Assembly: GCF_964355755.1 (NCBI RefSeq)
Contig: NC_092673.1
Location: forward strand, 34,047,648-34,111,647
DNA length: 64,000 bases
Origin: Antedon mediterranea
Taxonomy: Eukaryota; Echinodermata; Crinoidea; Comatulida; Antedonidae
Direction: 5' to 3'
Shown here: piece by piece, positions 45,857 to 57,044 of the stretch
Layout: the number at the start of each line of letters is the position of its first letter
How positions within the stretch are numbered: the first letter of the stretch is position 1
Made by a program: the position numbers and the translations under genes
Notes under the pieces: generated by a model
The model's input: only the letters and a program-made list of their open reading frames with translations
What the model was told of the DNA's origin: nothing
Databases searched by the model: none

Positions 45857-46187
45857 TTAAAGTCTGTTTCCAATAGGCAAATTTGTTCGCTCGAATCCCA
45901 TGTTTTTTTGCGCGAATCCAATGTTTTTGCGCGAATGCCATGTTTTTGCGCGAATGCCATGTTTTTTCGCGAATCTCTTGTTTTTGCGCGAATCCTATGT
46001 TTTTGTACGAATCCGAGCTGTTTGATTCGTATGTGTGCTAATGAACACACATCATAACTAAGTTCTGAGCTCTGACTGTTTGCACAATAGAATTAGTCGC
46101 AGAAAGGGATGAAAAGATGAAAATATTAATACGCATGCGCATAATCTGAAGCTTTCCAACAAATTCATTTAGTGTAAAACAGACTTA
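45857..46187. mobile_element. MITE, CGAATTTG family, with internal 20-21-bp tandem repeat
   Basis: Ends TTAAAGTCTGTTTCCAATAG and CAAATTCATTTAGTGTAAAACAGACTTA style sequence. Near the left end, about six copies of TGTTTTTGCGCGAATGCCA (45895-46015) have amplified out of the terminal region. Confidence 0.7.
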
Positions 46188-46257
46188 GAAGCAATTTTTA
46201 TTGCTTCTTTACACAACATAAACGTTCCTTGTTTAGTATGCAATGCAGTTCATTTTG

Positions 46258-46413
46258 CGGTAATTTCCACTAGGTGGATTTATTCGCATGAATCGAAAGC
46301 GTTGACTAATGCGCATGCGTATTTCAAATTTACTCTTTTTGTGTATTGCAAAACAATACGCACAATTAACCTCCGAGCTCAGAAATGTAGAAACGTAGTG
46401 TAAAACAGACTTC
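46258..46413. mobile_element. MITE, CGAATTTG family, degraded
   Basis: TTCCACTAGGTGGATTTATT, GACTAATGCGCATGCGTATT, then AGTGTAAAACAGACTT. Internal order matches the copies at 24618 and 31699. It lies only about 70 bp from the previous copy. Confidence 0.6.
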
Positions 46414-46754
46414 AAGTTTATAAAAAAAATAAGTTCACAGTGCACGATATCAAAGGTTTTTGTTGAAAAATGTCTCAGAATTTGATCGTAAAACATATTT
46501 GAAATCGGAACTCTTTTTAAATGATTGATCGTCACTAGGATATTAAATTTAATTCTAATCTTGAAACTAAATTAAATCCATTTCGTATGTCAAGTCCAAT
46601 ATTAAATCTGGTTTTTTTTTTAAACGTTATTGGTTTTTCAAAAAAGAAGATAATATCGTTTAGTCAATCTTGAATTATTTTAGTATAGGCATCTGTCTCA
46701 ATGTGTTACGGCTAACTAACCAGAAAGGTATAGTAATTGAATTATTAATTAAAG

Positions 46755-47046
46755 ATGTAGGCCTATTGTTCCCCGGAAAAAAATATTTTTTTAATGTCAC
46801 AATTTGATTGAAAAAAAGTACTTAACTGAAAAAAACTGTAATTTAAAGCCAAAAACAGATAAATTGGCTGCCAGCCAATGGATTTTCGGTTAAATTTATT
46901 CGTTTATTTTGTATTTTTTTAAGTAAAACATTTTTTGTCTGCTTTTTTATGGAAGTGATAGGCCTAAACTTTATTTAAACTACAAAATAACCTATTCAAA
47001 GTTGATTTATTAATCTTAAATTTTCATGTTTTTGGGGACAATACAT
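46755..47046. mobile_element. MITE, TTGTCCCC family, copy 3
   Basis: CCTATTGTTCCCCGG at the left; GGGGACAATACATCTTTAAA at the right. The interior keeps AAATTGGCTGCCAGCCAATG and GGAAGTGATAGGCC/ACTACAAAATAACCT. Confidence 0.8.
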
Positions 47047-47490
47047 CTTTAAAGGATAGCTTCGGGTATACATTTTCATTTTTTTATTATAAAATCTAAA
47101 CAACAACATTGATAAAGAGCCTACTTATTTTTTGTCACCGGTAAAACTGAAAAAAAGTGGTGTTACAGGACAAAATGGACAGGAATTATACCGATTTCAA
47201 ATGACTTACGAAAAACCGGGTAAATATTTCCAATAAAAATAGTTTTGCTACTCGGAGACTGCGGCAATTGACAAACTCATAGAATAATAAATAAAGACGC
47301 ATACAACATAAGTTCTGGCTTAAATAGTTTAATTAGTAAATGAACATTCACCCATGTAAAACTGCACATAAAAGTCATAAGCAAATATAAGTTATATAGC
47401 AATAATTTTCCAATTTTAAGTAAGCACAAAAGGCATGCTCAGAGAAAAATTAATCACAACAGGGATGCTCAGAGAAAAATTGTCTTCAAT
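47047..47490. repeat. Interspersed repeat with AAAGTGGTGNTACAGGA
   Basis: GGATAGCTTCGGG and AAAAAGTGGTGTTACAGGA here parallel GGGTAGCTCCGGG and AAAAAGTGGTGCTACAGGA at 56167-56245. It is a second family, joined end to end with the MITE on its left. Confidence 0.5.
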
Positions 47491-47494
47491 TTAA

Positions 47495-47970
47495 TGTTGA
47501 TTGATTGATTAAATTTATTTGATGCTCAACATTAAAATAACAAACAGACAAAAGACAAAATAACGAGCATCAGGAACACCCATTAGGCCGGAAAAACCAG
47601 CCCATTTCCAATGGGGTCCAAATTGCACATAACAAACAATAAAAAATACAAAATTTATAAAAAAATATAAATATATATATATATATTAAAAATAAAGCCC
47701 AGTAAAACAGAAAAATTAAAAGAGAAAGCAAACAAGTAATGAGTAAGATTGCACGTTATCAAGACCATTATAGTTATCAAAATTATTATAAATATTAAAT
47801 ATTGCGTTCAAAATGTTTTTTAATATGTAATTTGAAAGTAGTTGGAAATTAATTTTAAGTTTGTTGGAAGAGCGTTCCAGTCTTTGATGTGATCGTGTTA
47901 ACAGAGAGGATGCTTAATCGAAGAGGTCGAAAACCCGCCCTCTCCGTTCTCAAAATAGAATTGTGTTCCC
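47495..47970 (-). mobile_element. Non-LTR retrotransposon 3' end with (ATTG)n tail
   Basis: On the minus strand a broken frame includes KDWNALPTNLK (about 47900-47870), the W-N-x-L-P motif found at the C-terminus of many RT ORFs. A UTR with CCATTGGAAATGGGCTGG follows and the end is (AATC)n at about 47500. 5' truncated. Confidence 0.5.
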
Positions 47971-48365
47971 AACCCAATTCTTGATTATTTTTCCTGTGTC
48001 AAATTTATTTCAATCTATATACTTTTTTCCTAATTTACATAAATTTCCTATCGTATAGCATAACAAAAAGTCCTTTAGTTTGTATATACCGTATATGCAA
48101 TAAATACCATATGTGATGGCTGTACATTATTACCGATCATTGATACAAATTTGTTTTTAATTGAAGGTAACACAGACGACTGCATAAATTATTTATATAT
48201 TTGGTAAGATAGTCTTGGTTTGGTTTTTCGTCAAATGAAATATTATGACAATAATAATACGTAGAGCACTGCGTTGGTAGAAAACGATTGTGAACACTAA
48301 TAACGTGTGAGAATGAATAATAATAATACACTGGAACGTATTCGAATTAAAAAGACTATCAACCG

Positions 48366-48801
48366 TGTAAAGACCAATTTATACAGACGAGCGCTAACGG
48401 TAATGGTAAGCGGAAAACCGCATTGCTTGTCCCACATAGCGCGCAGAATTCGCGAGCGGTGTGGCGGAAAGTAGGTGCTTGTAGGCCTCGAGGCTACTGC
48501 ATGTTGCAAGCATTACTGGTGGCCTGGACTAGACTAATATGACTGACTGTCTTAGGTTTTAGAGGGACTTGTTGCCTAATAAATTCCAAAATGTATATTT
48601 TCTTTACACAAACAATCATTCACGTTGTGGTTGTTTGTGTTCTGTGTAAATGGTCATAAGAAACTATGCATATAGATTACACTTGTTGGCTTTCTGCTTA
48701 CCGTTACCGCCGCTTACCGTTACCGCTTACCGTTACCGCTTACCGTTACCGCTTACCGTTACCGCTTACCGTTACCGCTCGTCTGTATAAATTGGCCTTT
48801 C
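48366..48801. mobile_element. MITE, AAAGACCAATTTATACAG family
   Basis: Left end AAAGACCAATTTATACAGAC; right end GTCTGTATAAATTGGCCTTT, a good inverse. Inside the right end a 13-bp unit (GCTTACCGTTACC) is repeated about six times, apparently expanded from the TIR (left side has one GGTAATGGTAAGCGG). Confidence 0.85.
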
Positions 48802-48857
48802 AAATACTAGGCCTTATACATTGAATATAATACAAAATTTAATGTCGTCGGTCGGCC

Positions 48858-49080
48858 TCGGTTACGGCGTATAAAGGACAGAGAGACACGCTAAAAAGAA
48901 GAATGAAAAGGTTTAATCACAATTACCGAACGCTGATAGGCCTACGCTGGAAATTATTGATATTACAACAGAATAGTTAAACGTGTAGGAATACGGTACT
49001 AAAATTGATTAAAATACAAACAAAAGTGATACCGGTCGGTAACGGCGTATTAAGACAGAGAGGCAAGCTAAAAGTAGAAT
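48858..49080. repeat. Degenerate direct repeat
   Basis: Two blocks with GGTTACGGCGTATAAAGGAC / GGTAACGGCGTATTAAGACA, then AGAGAG and GCTAAAA, about 170 bp apart. Confidence 0.6.
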
Positions 49081-50082
49081 AACACGTAGGAGCTACCCTA
49101 TAATATGGTTACAGTCTCTCTTAAATTAAAATTTAAATTAAATTAAAGTTAATAATACACAAAAGTGAAATGATTTACTCTATCATTTTTCTACCACATT
49201 TTAAATATAGACATTAGCGTAATAGTATTTTAGTTCAGACTCGTGACGTTAAGGTGTTTTATCTAACGCAAGATGTACAGTAATCCTTTAGTGTTTAACG
49301 ATTGAACCAAAATAGCTGATGTATTCCGAAGTAGAGCGTTCGATCTTGCATACTCTGCTTGTTAAGGAACTCTCTGTGCAAGGCGTAAGTAACAGCTATT
49401 TTACGGTAATCTATACAAATTAGTTCAGGCAGACAATTATGTACGTCGCGAACATAACGCTCCTTTACGCTATGAGTCTGAACATATAAAATTACGTTCT
49501 TAACGTCAAATATAAATGTGTATACCGTATTACATAACGCTACCGTAATGGATATGAACAGCGGTTTAGGTCTTTGGTAAAAAAAAAATGTATACGTCGC
49601 GTAAATAACGTTACATTTTCACCATGATTCTAAACAGTAGTTTTAGTTTTTAAAGAAGTAATGTCGGATTGCTATTTAAAATCCCTATTCTCTATCATCA
49701 GCATCTCCAAATTGCTTTTAATGCAATGGTATTTATAGGCCATAGTTTATTTTATAGTGCGTTAACTCGATGCCTCATAATATTTCCTATATCTAGGTTA
49801 ATTTTTAATAAGACGTAAATGCATATAGGATCGTTAACAAAGAACACTTTACAACAATATTGATTGTAAATATAACTTCAATTTAAGTTCATTACTGGTA
49901 ACAACGGTTCTATTTTGTTTGGTAATTTTTATAATTACAACTCACGTTTATTCGTTACCATTTCAATATATTAATTGCACTGTGGTTTTTACTTCCTTTG
50001 AAATAAGAAATGCTTTTCTTTATACCGTAATAATAATTGTACTCTGTACTACGCTACGGTAAAAAACATTTTACTTTTATGA
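49081..50082. other. Non-coding interval
   Basis: AT-rich DNA without a supported gene. TAACGTTA/TACCGTA-like short motifs recur, but without clear periodicity. Confidence 0.4.
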
Positions 50083-50099
50083 ATGTTATTTCCAACTAC

Positions 50100-50402
50100 A
50101 CGCTCTCAATATAATAGCACATATTTTCCACTACTTAGTTCTACCAGTTTAGTTTTTTGTAGTTTTTTTATAGTTTTTATATTTAGCATTTTTCGGTACC
50201 CTGAAAAAAAAAATCTTCATTACTTTTTTTGTCCTGTTTCCTGTTCTATTTTCTTATTCAGTTTTTATGGGCCGGGCTTCCTTATACAAGCTTCGTTTTT
50301 TTTTTATCTTGCCCCTCTTATTTTCATCATATTTACTGTTAATTTTATTAACTATGAAATTATAAGAGAAATAAATGTTACTTTGATTTATTGATTGATT
50401 CT
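50100..50402 (+). repeat. LINE 3' UTR with (ATTG)n tail
   Basis: T-rich sequence, ATGGGCCGGGCTTCCTTATA, CAAGCTTCG then poly-T, and an ATAAATGTTACTTTGATTTA plus (TTGA)n end. This is a common 3' layout of CR1/L2-like elements. The open frame across it is hydrophobic only because of T-richness. Confidence 0.5.
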
Positions 50403-50473
50403 TCGTTTTACAACTATTTCTATACTCTTTATCACCAAATGCGACTGCGCTCATAATTTTAATGCTAACATCA

Positions 50474-50507
50474 TGTCTGGTTAAACGTCGCGACGTTGAA
50501 CCAGACA
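50474..50507. other. 34-bp near-perfect palindrome
   Basis: TGTCTGGTTAAACGTCG is followed directly by CGACGTTGAACCAGACA. The arms match at all but one position with no loop. It could be a cruciform or a dimeric binding site. Confidence 0.85.
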
Positions 50508-51357
50508 GAATAAACGATATAAACCCGTTCAGGACTCATCAATATGACGGCATCAAACGCGTTATTGAATGTAAACATACCATTAAACCTATAAACACAT
50601 GAGATTGATATAAAGTAAATATAACTGGACTAAAGCAAATGTCAATGATGGATTACATCTTTATGTGTGCCCTAATGTGTGCCAATATCAAATAGTTGTA
50701 TATTTGTTGTTAGTCACAATTGGTGAAAGTAAATTAACAAACACGAGTATATATGCAGTTGACCAAATGTTTTATGTGTAAAGAGTGAGCCACTTCAAAA
50801 TAATTGATTATAACATTGTTGAACGCGTTCTAGCATAACAAACCGAAGTTTTAGTCTCTGTTTTTACCTTCATATTCCATCCATGAACCATCTGCAAAAC
50901 CAGTAGTCATTATACATTTTGCCGCCATTTAACTGCTGCTAATTGAATTATTGCAAAATGTTTCGATTTCGAGAGACCGATAGGCGCTATTAATGGTAAT
51001 AATATATTAATGTGTGTATGTATATTTACATTACCCATATTGATTATGTTTTTAATGATATATCGGTATGGTGTTTTTAGAATTAATTAATTTACCCATA
51101 TGAATGGCCATATGAATTATATACAGACGTCTTTCTAGCATATTTAATTAACTAATCTACGCTGTAGCTGCGTGGGTTATGTTAGGATGTTTGATTCCAA
51201 GCTATATGAGTTCAAAGCGTGGGTTATGTTAGGATGTTTGATTTCAGGCTAGATGAGTTCTAAACGTCACCCTAACAAGTAGTTGTTCCCACTGCATATC
51301 CATTGAGTAGACCTACTTCATTTCTACGTCACACTTGGCAAATGTTTATAATTATCT

Positions 51358-51823
51358 CTGTAAAAATAGTGTTTAGATCTTAAACATGTATTTTTTCCCC
51401 CACACATTTAGCTTTAAGTAGATATGAACATGTTTAGATTCTAAATACATTCTAAACATGTAGTCAACTCAACACATCAGTGACGTGTTGATTGGTAAAC
51501 ATGAGGAGCAATATAAAGACACGTTTAGGGTTTAAACGTATTTAATTTGCCATGTGTGGAGCTCATGCGTAGAACTTTTTTCCGTCACAGTAAAATCGTA
51601 TGCACGCAACTCGTATGCACGCAACGCTTAACACGTACCTAAACTTGTTGACTGAACATAATAGTGACACGTTAACTGCTAAACAAGTGGAGGAAAACAA
51701 CATGTAGCTATAAACATGTTTAGATTTTAAACATGCTAAACATGTAACTACGTGTTTAAAAGCTAAATGTATGGAAAATGGGTACAAAATAGATGTTTAA
51801 GATCTAAACACTATTTTTACAGT
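51358..51823. mobile_element. TIR element, CTGTAAAAATAGTG ends
   Basis: Left CTGTAAAAATAGTGTTTAGA then TCTTAAACATGTA; right TGTTTAAGATCTAAACACTA then TTTTTACAG. The roughly 30-bp inverted repeats bound 466 bp. The interior repeats the motif AAACATGT about eight times. Confidence 0.8.
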
Positions 51824-51929
51824 GTGTACCAACGTAATTGTAATATGCACAATAATATGATTTATGGGCACAAAGATACGCGAGGAGAAAGACTAATTCA
51901 TGACCCGTTTCATTTGGTTGCAGGCTTTA

Positions 51930-51960
51930 TTCCCAACAGGGAACATCTCCCTGTTGGGAA
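51930..51960. other. Perfect 13-bp stem, 5-nt loop hairpin
   Basis: TTCCCAACAGGGA, loop ACATC, TCCCTGTTGGGAA. No T-tract follows and no gene end is adjacent, so it is not called a terminator. Confidence 0.9.
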
Positions 51961-52178
51961 AAAACAATCGTAATAATTCATTAATTTCATTCAATCTTTT
52001 ATTTCGGAATCTCTGGCCCATAGAAAGTAAAATTACCTATAAATTAGTTACTAATTACCACTACTCATCTCAGGATGAAGAGCATATTTGACTTATTTAA
52101 GACGTTGCCTCACCTGTAATCGTTGAAATTAAAACATTTTTACTATAATAACAAACATACAAACAAAGTGAATACTAT

Positions 52179-52204
52179 ACTTGGCAAAATTTTTTTTGCC
52201 AAGT
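52179..52204. other. 26-nt palindrome
   Basis: ACTTGGCAAAA, four T, TTTTGCCAAGT: perfect 11-bp arms. TTGGCN-GCCAA resembles an NF1-type palindromic site; no function is implied. Confidence 0.8.
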
Positions 52205-53415
52205 AATAAACGTACATTATTTTATCTTTTCTTAATACTCATAGATGCTGAGACCCGGACAAGGCAACTGTAGGCACCAGTTCCTCCTCTGAACCACCGC
52301 GTTGGCGCTCTAACCATGCGTCCAATTTTAACAACTCTATATATAGTCGTATGAAATTATCACCAGTAACACACTATACATTGGAAATACCACGGAATGA
52401 GTTTAAATTAAATAGTTTATACAGCCAAAAAGCTGATACAAGAAATATCAATACTGCTATGAGTGGATTCGGAATACGTAACAGATAATAAACATTCAAC
52501 TCAGATCGTACGCTTAATCAAATTATTGATATTGATTCTGATTCGGTACATTGAATGGTGACACAAAATAGGACATCGTCCGACAAGGGATAATACTAAG
52601 CGATGACAAGAATTGTAATGCAGCAGTTATGAAACAGACACTGTGATTGGTCATATTTGTTTTATATCAACATTATCACTTGTGGATATAGCATTAAAAT
52701 ATAGGCGTAAATAAATAGTAGAAACGTTATTAAGCGTAATTGCATGGTATTGAAACGTTATTTGTAATTTTGAAAATTACGGCATCAACTAATCGGACGT
52801 AGTTCTTCAAAATATAATCATCGAGTTTTTGGAATATACACAGTTAAGAAAAAATAGAACTAAATTGATTATTTTACGAATTCAACATAACTTCAACAAT
52901 TATAAAATAAATGGATTTATTTGTGGCAATCGTTCAAGAAAAGTGGGAATGTTAATATCCTGCATTTGACTAATACAATTTACTTGATCCCGCAGCTGTT
53001 AGATATACTTTCACGTCTACGTGTTTCTTCTTAACAATTTCGAGAAGCTGGTTGAATTTAGTAGTTGTTAAAATAGCTGCAGCATTGTGTGAATGATGAC
53101 ACAGTCGTCGTCGTCGACCTGTGATGATGTGAACGTCATTTTAACTGGAAGCAACTCACTGTGAATAAAGTTGATTTTGGATGTTTGTCCAGTGGTGTAA
53201 AATTCAAACAACGATTGATCGGTTATTTCACTCTTCAAATATAGTTTGCATTGTGCAAAGAACATCATCCAGCTATTGATGGTATCTATGTATGTGCGCT
53301 ACGGTACTTGTGTAGCACAATATAGCTACCGGTATATACTTCAAGTGGCTAACTATTAATTCGGATATCGCATAAATGTTGCTTTTAATAACAGTTGCAA
53401 GTCACTGTTTGGAAA
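52205..53415. other. Non-coding interval, upstream of the signal-peptide exon
   Basis: No gene. It includes the presumed promoter region of the exon at 53416. The minus-strand open frame at 53068-53268 has no support. Confidence 0.4.
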
Positions 53416-53488
53416 ATGTGTATCTATAATACGAAATATCCAAGATTACCAATAGCGGCCATCTTTGTGACTGTGATGTTTCTTGAAG
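53416..53488 (+). CDS. First coding exon (signal peptide) of an unidentified secreted or membrane protein
   Basis: ATG at 53416, 24 codons plus one base, then donor GAAG|GTGAGT (53488/53489). The peptide MCIYNTKYPRLPIAAIFVTV continues MFLE: a basic N-region and a hydrophobic core, a plausible signal peptide. The phase-1 intron after a signal exon is the usual layout of Ig, CCP and similar extracellular-domain genes. I could not find a convincing phase-1 downstream exon before 64000. One short option is an acceptor at about 57778 (GTCTGTTTTTGTTAG), whose frame reads IKIEESCPLSISLQPGKRDY and ends after GLLT. That is weak. Confidence 0.45.
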
Positions 53489-53548
53489 GTGAGTTATTTT
53501 TTATTCTTCTTTCTTAAGTTCATACAATTAAGCGTACAAAATACTTAG

Positions 53549-53690
53549 GTTTGGTTTCTACTTGGACGCAACGCAATGGCGTAAGCACACCGCAAGTAAT
53601 TCGACGACCATAGTGACCCGAACAGTCGATTGTGATTGGGTTGCGACTTCGTCGTTGCGCTGCGTCCAAAAGTGGGAACAGCAATCGTTT
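53549..53690. mobile_element. MITE, GGTTCCCACTAG family, diverged
   Basis: GGTTTGGTTTCTACTTGGAC, GCAACGCAATGGCGTAAGC and, on the right, GTTGCGCTGCGTCC with GTGGGAACAG. It lies about 60 bp into the intron after the signal-peptide exon. Confidence 0.65.
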
Positions 53691-53924
53691 TAGCAATCAT
53701 AAATCCGATAATCAATGCCAACGATATCAAGACGCGCGCGTACTTTTCTTTTGCAATTGATAACTTACCGTGACACAATTATAAACGGATACATTTCGAG
53801 GCAGACAAAATGAAGGATTCATTTTTTGGACGTCCCACTCATTGAGAGCATTGAATGTTACAACCTATAATGAACAAGGAACAATGTATTGCTTGTAACT
53901 ACTGTGGAGTAGCTTTGCGTCAGC

Positions 53925-54010
53925 GTGTCGAATCTAACCCCAGCCATCAGCGCAAGAGGTCGTGGGTTCAAGCCCCATTTCGCAAGTATTCTCAATGTAC
54001 TTAAAGTACA
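53925..54010 (+). repeat. tRNA-like SINE fragment
   Basis: GTCGTGGGTTCAAGCCCC is a good pol III B box. The A-box side (TAGCTTTGCGTCAGCGTG) is degenerate. A SINE-like body with GAGTAGGGCGAAACATCTG follows. Confidence 0.4.
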
Positions 54011-54116
54011 AATTACGTCAGAGTAGGGCGAAACATCTGACCAAGGCACGATGTGTTACACACGTGATGTCATCTAGTTACTAACTAGTTCACAGTACAT
54101 CAATAGAAAAGTCAAG

Positions 54117-54278
54117 CAATACATCAACCAATGTAACTTACTGTGTGTAATAAAGACAGATAAGTATATTCAATACATCAACCAATGTAACTTACTGTGT
54201 GTAATAAAGACAGATGAGTATATTCAATACATCAACCAATGTAACTTATTGTGTGTAATAAAGACAGATGAGTATATT
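54117..54278. repeat. 54-bp tandem repeat, three copies
   Basis: The unit starts CAATACATCAACCAATGTAA, continues CTTACTGTGTGTAATAAAG and ends ACAGATGAGTATATT. Starts lie at 54117, 54171 and 54225. Confidence 0.95.
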
Positions 54279-56038
54279 CCATAGACAACGTATGTTCAGA
54301 ACATAATTCATTTTGTGGTAAATATTTACAGTATTTTATAGAATACATTTAACGTAATTAAATGTAGAATCCCTACCAAGGGGATATCTTCGGGCCAACA
54401 AAAGTGTCCCCTTAGTGTGTCTCTTGAAATGGGACTGGCTTTATTACTATTTGTTCATTTGAATGTGTCCTATGAAAGAGGTGTCATAGAAAAACAAATC
54501 TCGTACAAGTTATCGTGACAAAATGACATATTGACGCCAATGTACGTAATGATGTTGAAGAACAAATTCAAAATGTTTACTTATTAATATTCATGATTAT
54601 CATACATCATTATTGATGTCATGTTATAAGAAGGCATATTATATTATAAAAATAATGTGTTTTTAAAAATACGAATATAATTAAATAATATACAAACAAA
54701 ATGAATGTATAAGTGCAATGGAACAAATAATTCAATCTCGTAATTAAGTATTCAATAGAATATCTATTGAATATCATGAGACCCACAATTCTCCGATCAA
54801 ATTACAAGAATCAAGGGCTTAATACTGTTTTATACAACGGAAGCTGATTTGTGTTTCGGTTACTGTTATAGAATAGACTATCATCATCAATTTCTGAACA
54901 ATTATGACGACAATGGCATGTCATTCGTATTTATAATTGTGCATGCCGCGTGTTTAAAAGCTTTTTGGGCAAAACTATTTGTTTTAAACGGAGCATTATA
55001 GTATGAAATGGTGATAAAACAAATCGTCATGTAATAATACCTACAATCCATTACTCTACGGTTTTTGATCACCGATATGCTTGGCTAGACAAACATGCAA
55101 CAATTAATAAAGTAGGTATAATATAAACATTATTTTTATGATGGTTGTAAATCTTAAATCATACACAGGTGAAATAAATCAGCAAGATGAAACTACCTTT
55201 TAAGGTATTCTGTTCGCCACTTTGACTTGCTTTACATCCGGGGTATCACGGTTTCTTATTTTATTTTAGGATTGTACGTACGGCATAATACGGTACTGTA
55301 CGTACGAGGGGCGACTTTGAGAAAATACCAGTTTTATAATTTGTTTTACACTTGAAAATGGATGAGTTTGAAAAGGGACAATTTTACAATGGGGCGACTT
55401 TGAAAAGGGCGACTTAACTATAACATCAAACACCACGCAAATACCACCAGATTGTGACATAAAATAGTATGTTTAGTAGGATTACTAAGTATGCTTATCT
55501 TTAAGCTTCTAACTGAACAAACATTCCAAATGTGCCCTACACTTTTACATTTTGATTTCACCATGTTCCAAAGTGTTAAACTACTATCGCAATAATGGAT
55601 ATTGGTTTATACATACATACTTTTTAATAGTTTCTCTTTCTTCTTCAAAAACGTTCGTTTCTGTGTCTAAGAAAGTTTTAAATGGTATGAGGGCGCTATG
55701 CTCAATCAAAAGTATTTTTGTTCAGATATGTAAAAAAAACAACAACAAGTAGGAGAAATCGTGAATAAATGAGATTGAAATCGCGGTTTCATTTCTGAGA
55801 TAGTCGGCTCAACGCCGCATGTCAGCTAAAGAAGACGATTGTAACATTGTGGGCGTTTTTGAGACATTGTACGATCGATGTTCGAGGATCCAAGATTGAT
55901 CCAATTCCGTCTTGTATATGAAGAAATTTAACAAATTTATCTTAACTTTCTTATGACGATGTACTTAAAATATAACAGCGCCCCCATTATTGTTCACAGT
56001 CGACGATTTAATGCACAAAATGTAGTGCTATCAAGTCT
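54279..56038. other. Non-coding interval
   Basis: No gene. 54360-54480 contains GTGTCCCCTTAGTGTGTCTC and GAATGTGTCCTATGAAAGAG, related in style to the GGGACAC sequence that seeded the 20-bp array in PCGF1. At 55300-55405 the phrase GGGGCGACTTTGA/GGGCGACTT recurs. Confidence 0.4.
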
Positions 56039-56150
56039 AAAGGTCTGTCTACACTATCAAACTTTATGTGACAAAAAAATGTGATATACCTACCATATTT
56101 GGTCACATCACACTCTTTTTGGTCAAAGTAGTGTAATAGTTAAGACATTA
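56039..56150. mobile_element. MITE, GTCTACACTATCAAACT family, right end degraded
   Basis: AAAGGTCTGTCTACACTATC at the left. The right side GTGTAATAGTTAAGACATTA is a mutated inverse. An internal deletion removes one half of the central inverted repeat. Confidence 0.8.
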
Positions 56151-56163
56151 CGCTAATAGTTGT

Positions 56164-56520
56164 TTAAAGGGTAGCTCCGGGATTAATTTTTTGTATTGTT
56201 TAAAGATATAAACATAAACATTTATAAAAAGTGGTGCTACAGGATTTTTCTTAATTGACGTACAATCTTTACCTGGGTAACCATGCGCAGGATATTATTA
56301 TTATTTTTATTATTTTTAATCGAAAATCCAAGATTGCTTTTTCTTTCGATTATTTTTATAATTGTTTCATCAAAGTATGAGTAAATGAAAATACAATTAG
56401 ACAATATTCCCATAGGAGTAAAAAAAAAAGAAGGGGTGGTGGGGGGGGGGGCTATTTTACGATTCTTGTTTTGCTTCATCAATGTCTGAGAAATAGCTGG
56501 TCCCTTTAAGCGCGAATACG
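56164..56520. mobile_element. TIR-like element with GGGTAGCTCCGGG
   Basis: TTTAAAGGGTAGCTCCGGG at the left and AGCTGGTCCCTTTAAGC at the right give a short inverted end (TTTAAAGGG/CCCTTTAA). The interior contains A9 and G12 runs at about 56420-56452. Confidence 0.5.
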
Positions 56521-57044
56521 TCATTATTATTCCAAATTGGTGAACCCAGTTTAAAACTTTATTCAACGTATTTGAATGCAATTAATAACAAAGATGGCTG
56601 GGGATAAATCTTTCAATTTTAACATTATCAACAGGCAACTTATAGATCGTTCTAATTATATAATTTTGCATACTAACCTATTGCGACTAAAAACGAGAGA
56701 ATTTGCTCCGCGTAAAATATAAAAGAGTACCAAAACGTGCATACACGCTAAACACTTATATGGCTTAACGTTTATTGCCATTAAATGAACATTCTTTTTA
56801 AAATTCACATTTAATATCGATATTAATGTTTTGATAAAAAATGTAAATAGAAATTATGCGGCGCCATAGACTTCCATTTATCAGAAAAAAATAATAGAAT
56901 TATTACTTTAAATTCTCAGCTGTGAATATTTTATAAATTTATGACTTGTCAAATGCATGTTGCCATATTAGGATTAGGATATACTTATTTTTATAGTGCT
57001 CAATGCATATCAGCCGCCGTCAGTTCGGCGTAAGGATCGCCCTT
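56521..57044. other. Non-coding interval
   Basis: AT-rich, with no gene, array or clear element. Confidence 0.4.

Noticed and set aside
50083..50394. 103-aa hydrophobic plus-strand ORF
   Set aside because: Lies in a T-rich LINE 3' UTR ending in a (TTGA)n tail.
51930..51960. Rho-independent terminator
   Set aside because: Eukaryotic context, no T-run after the stem and no gene end nearby.
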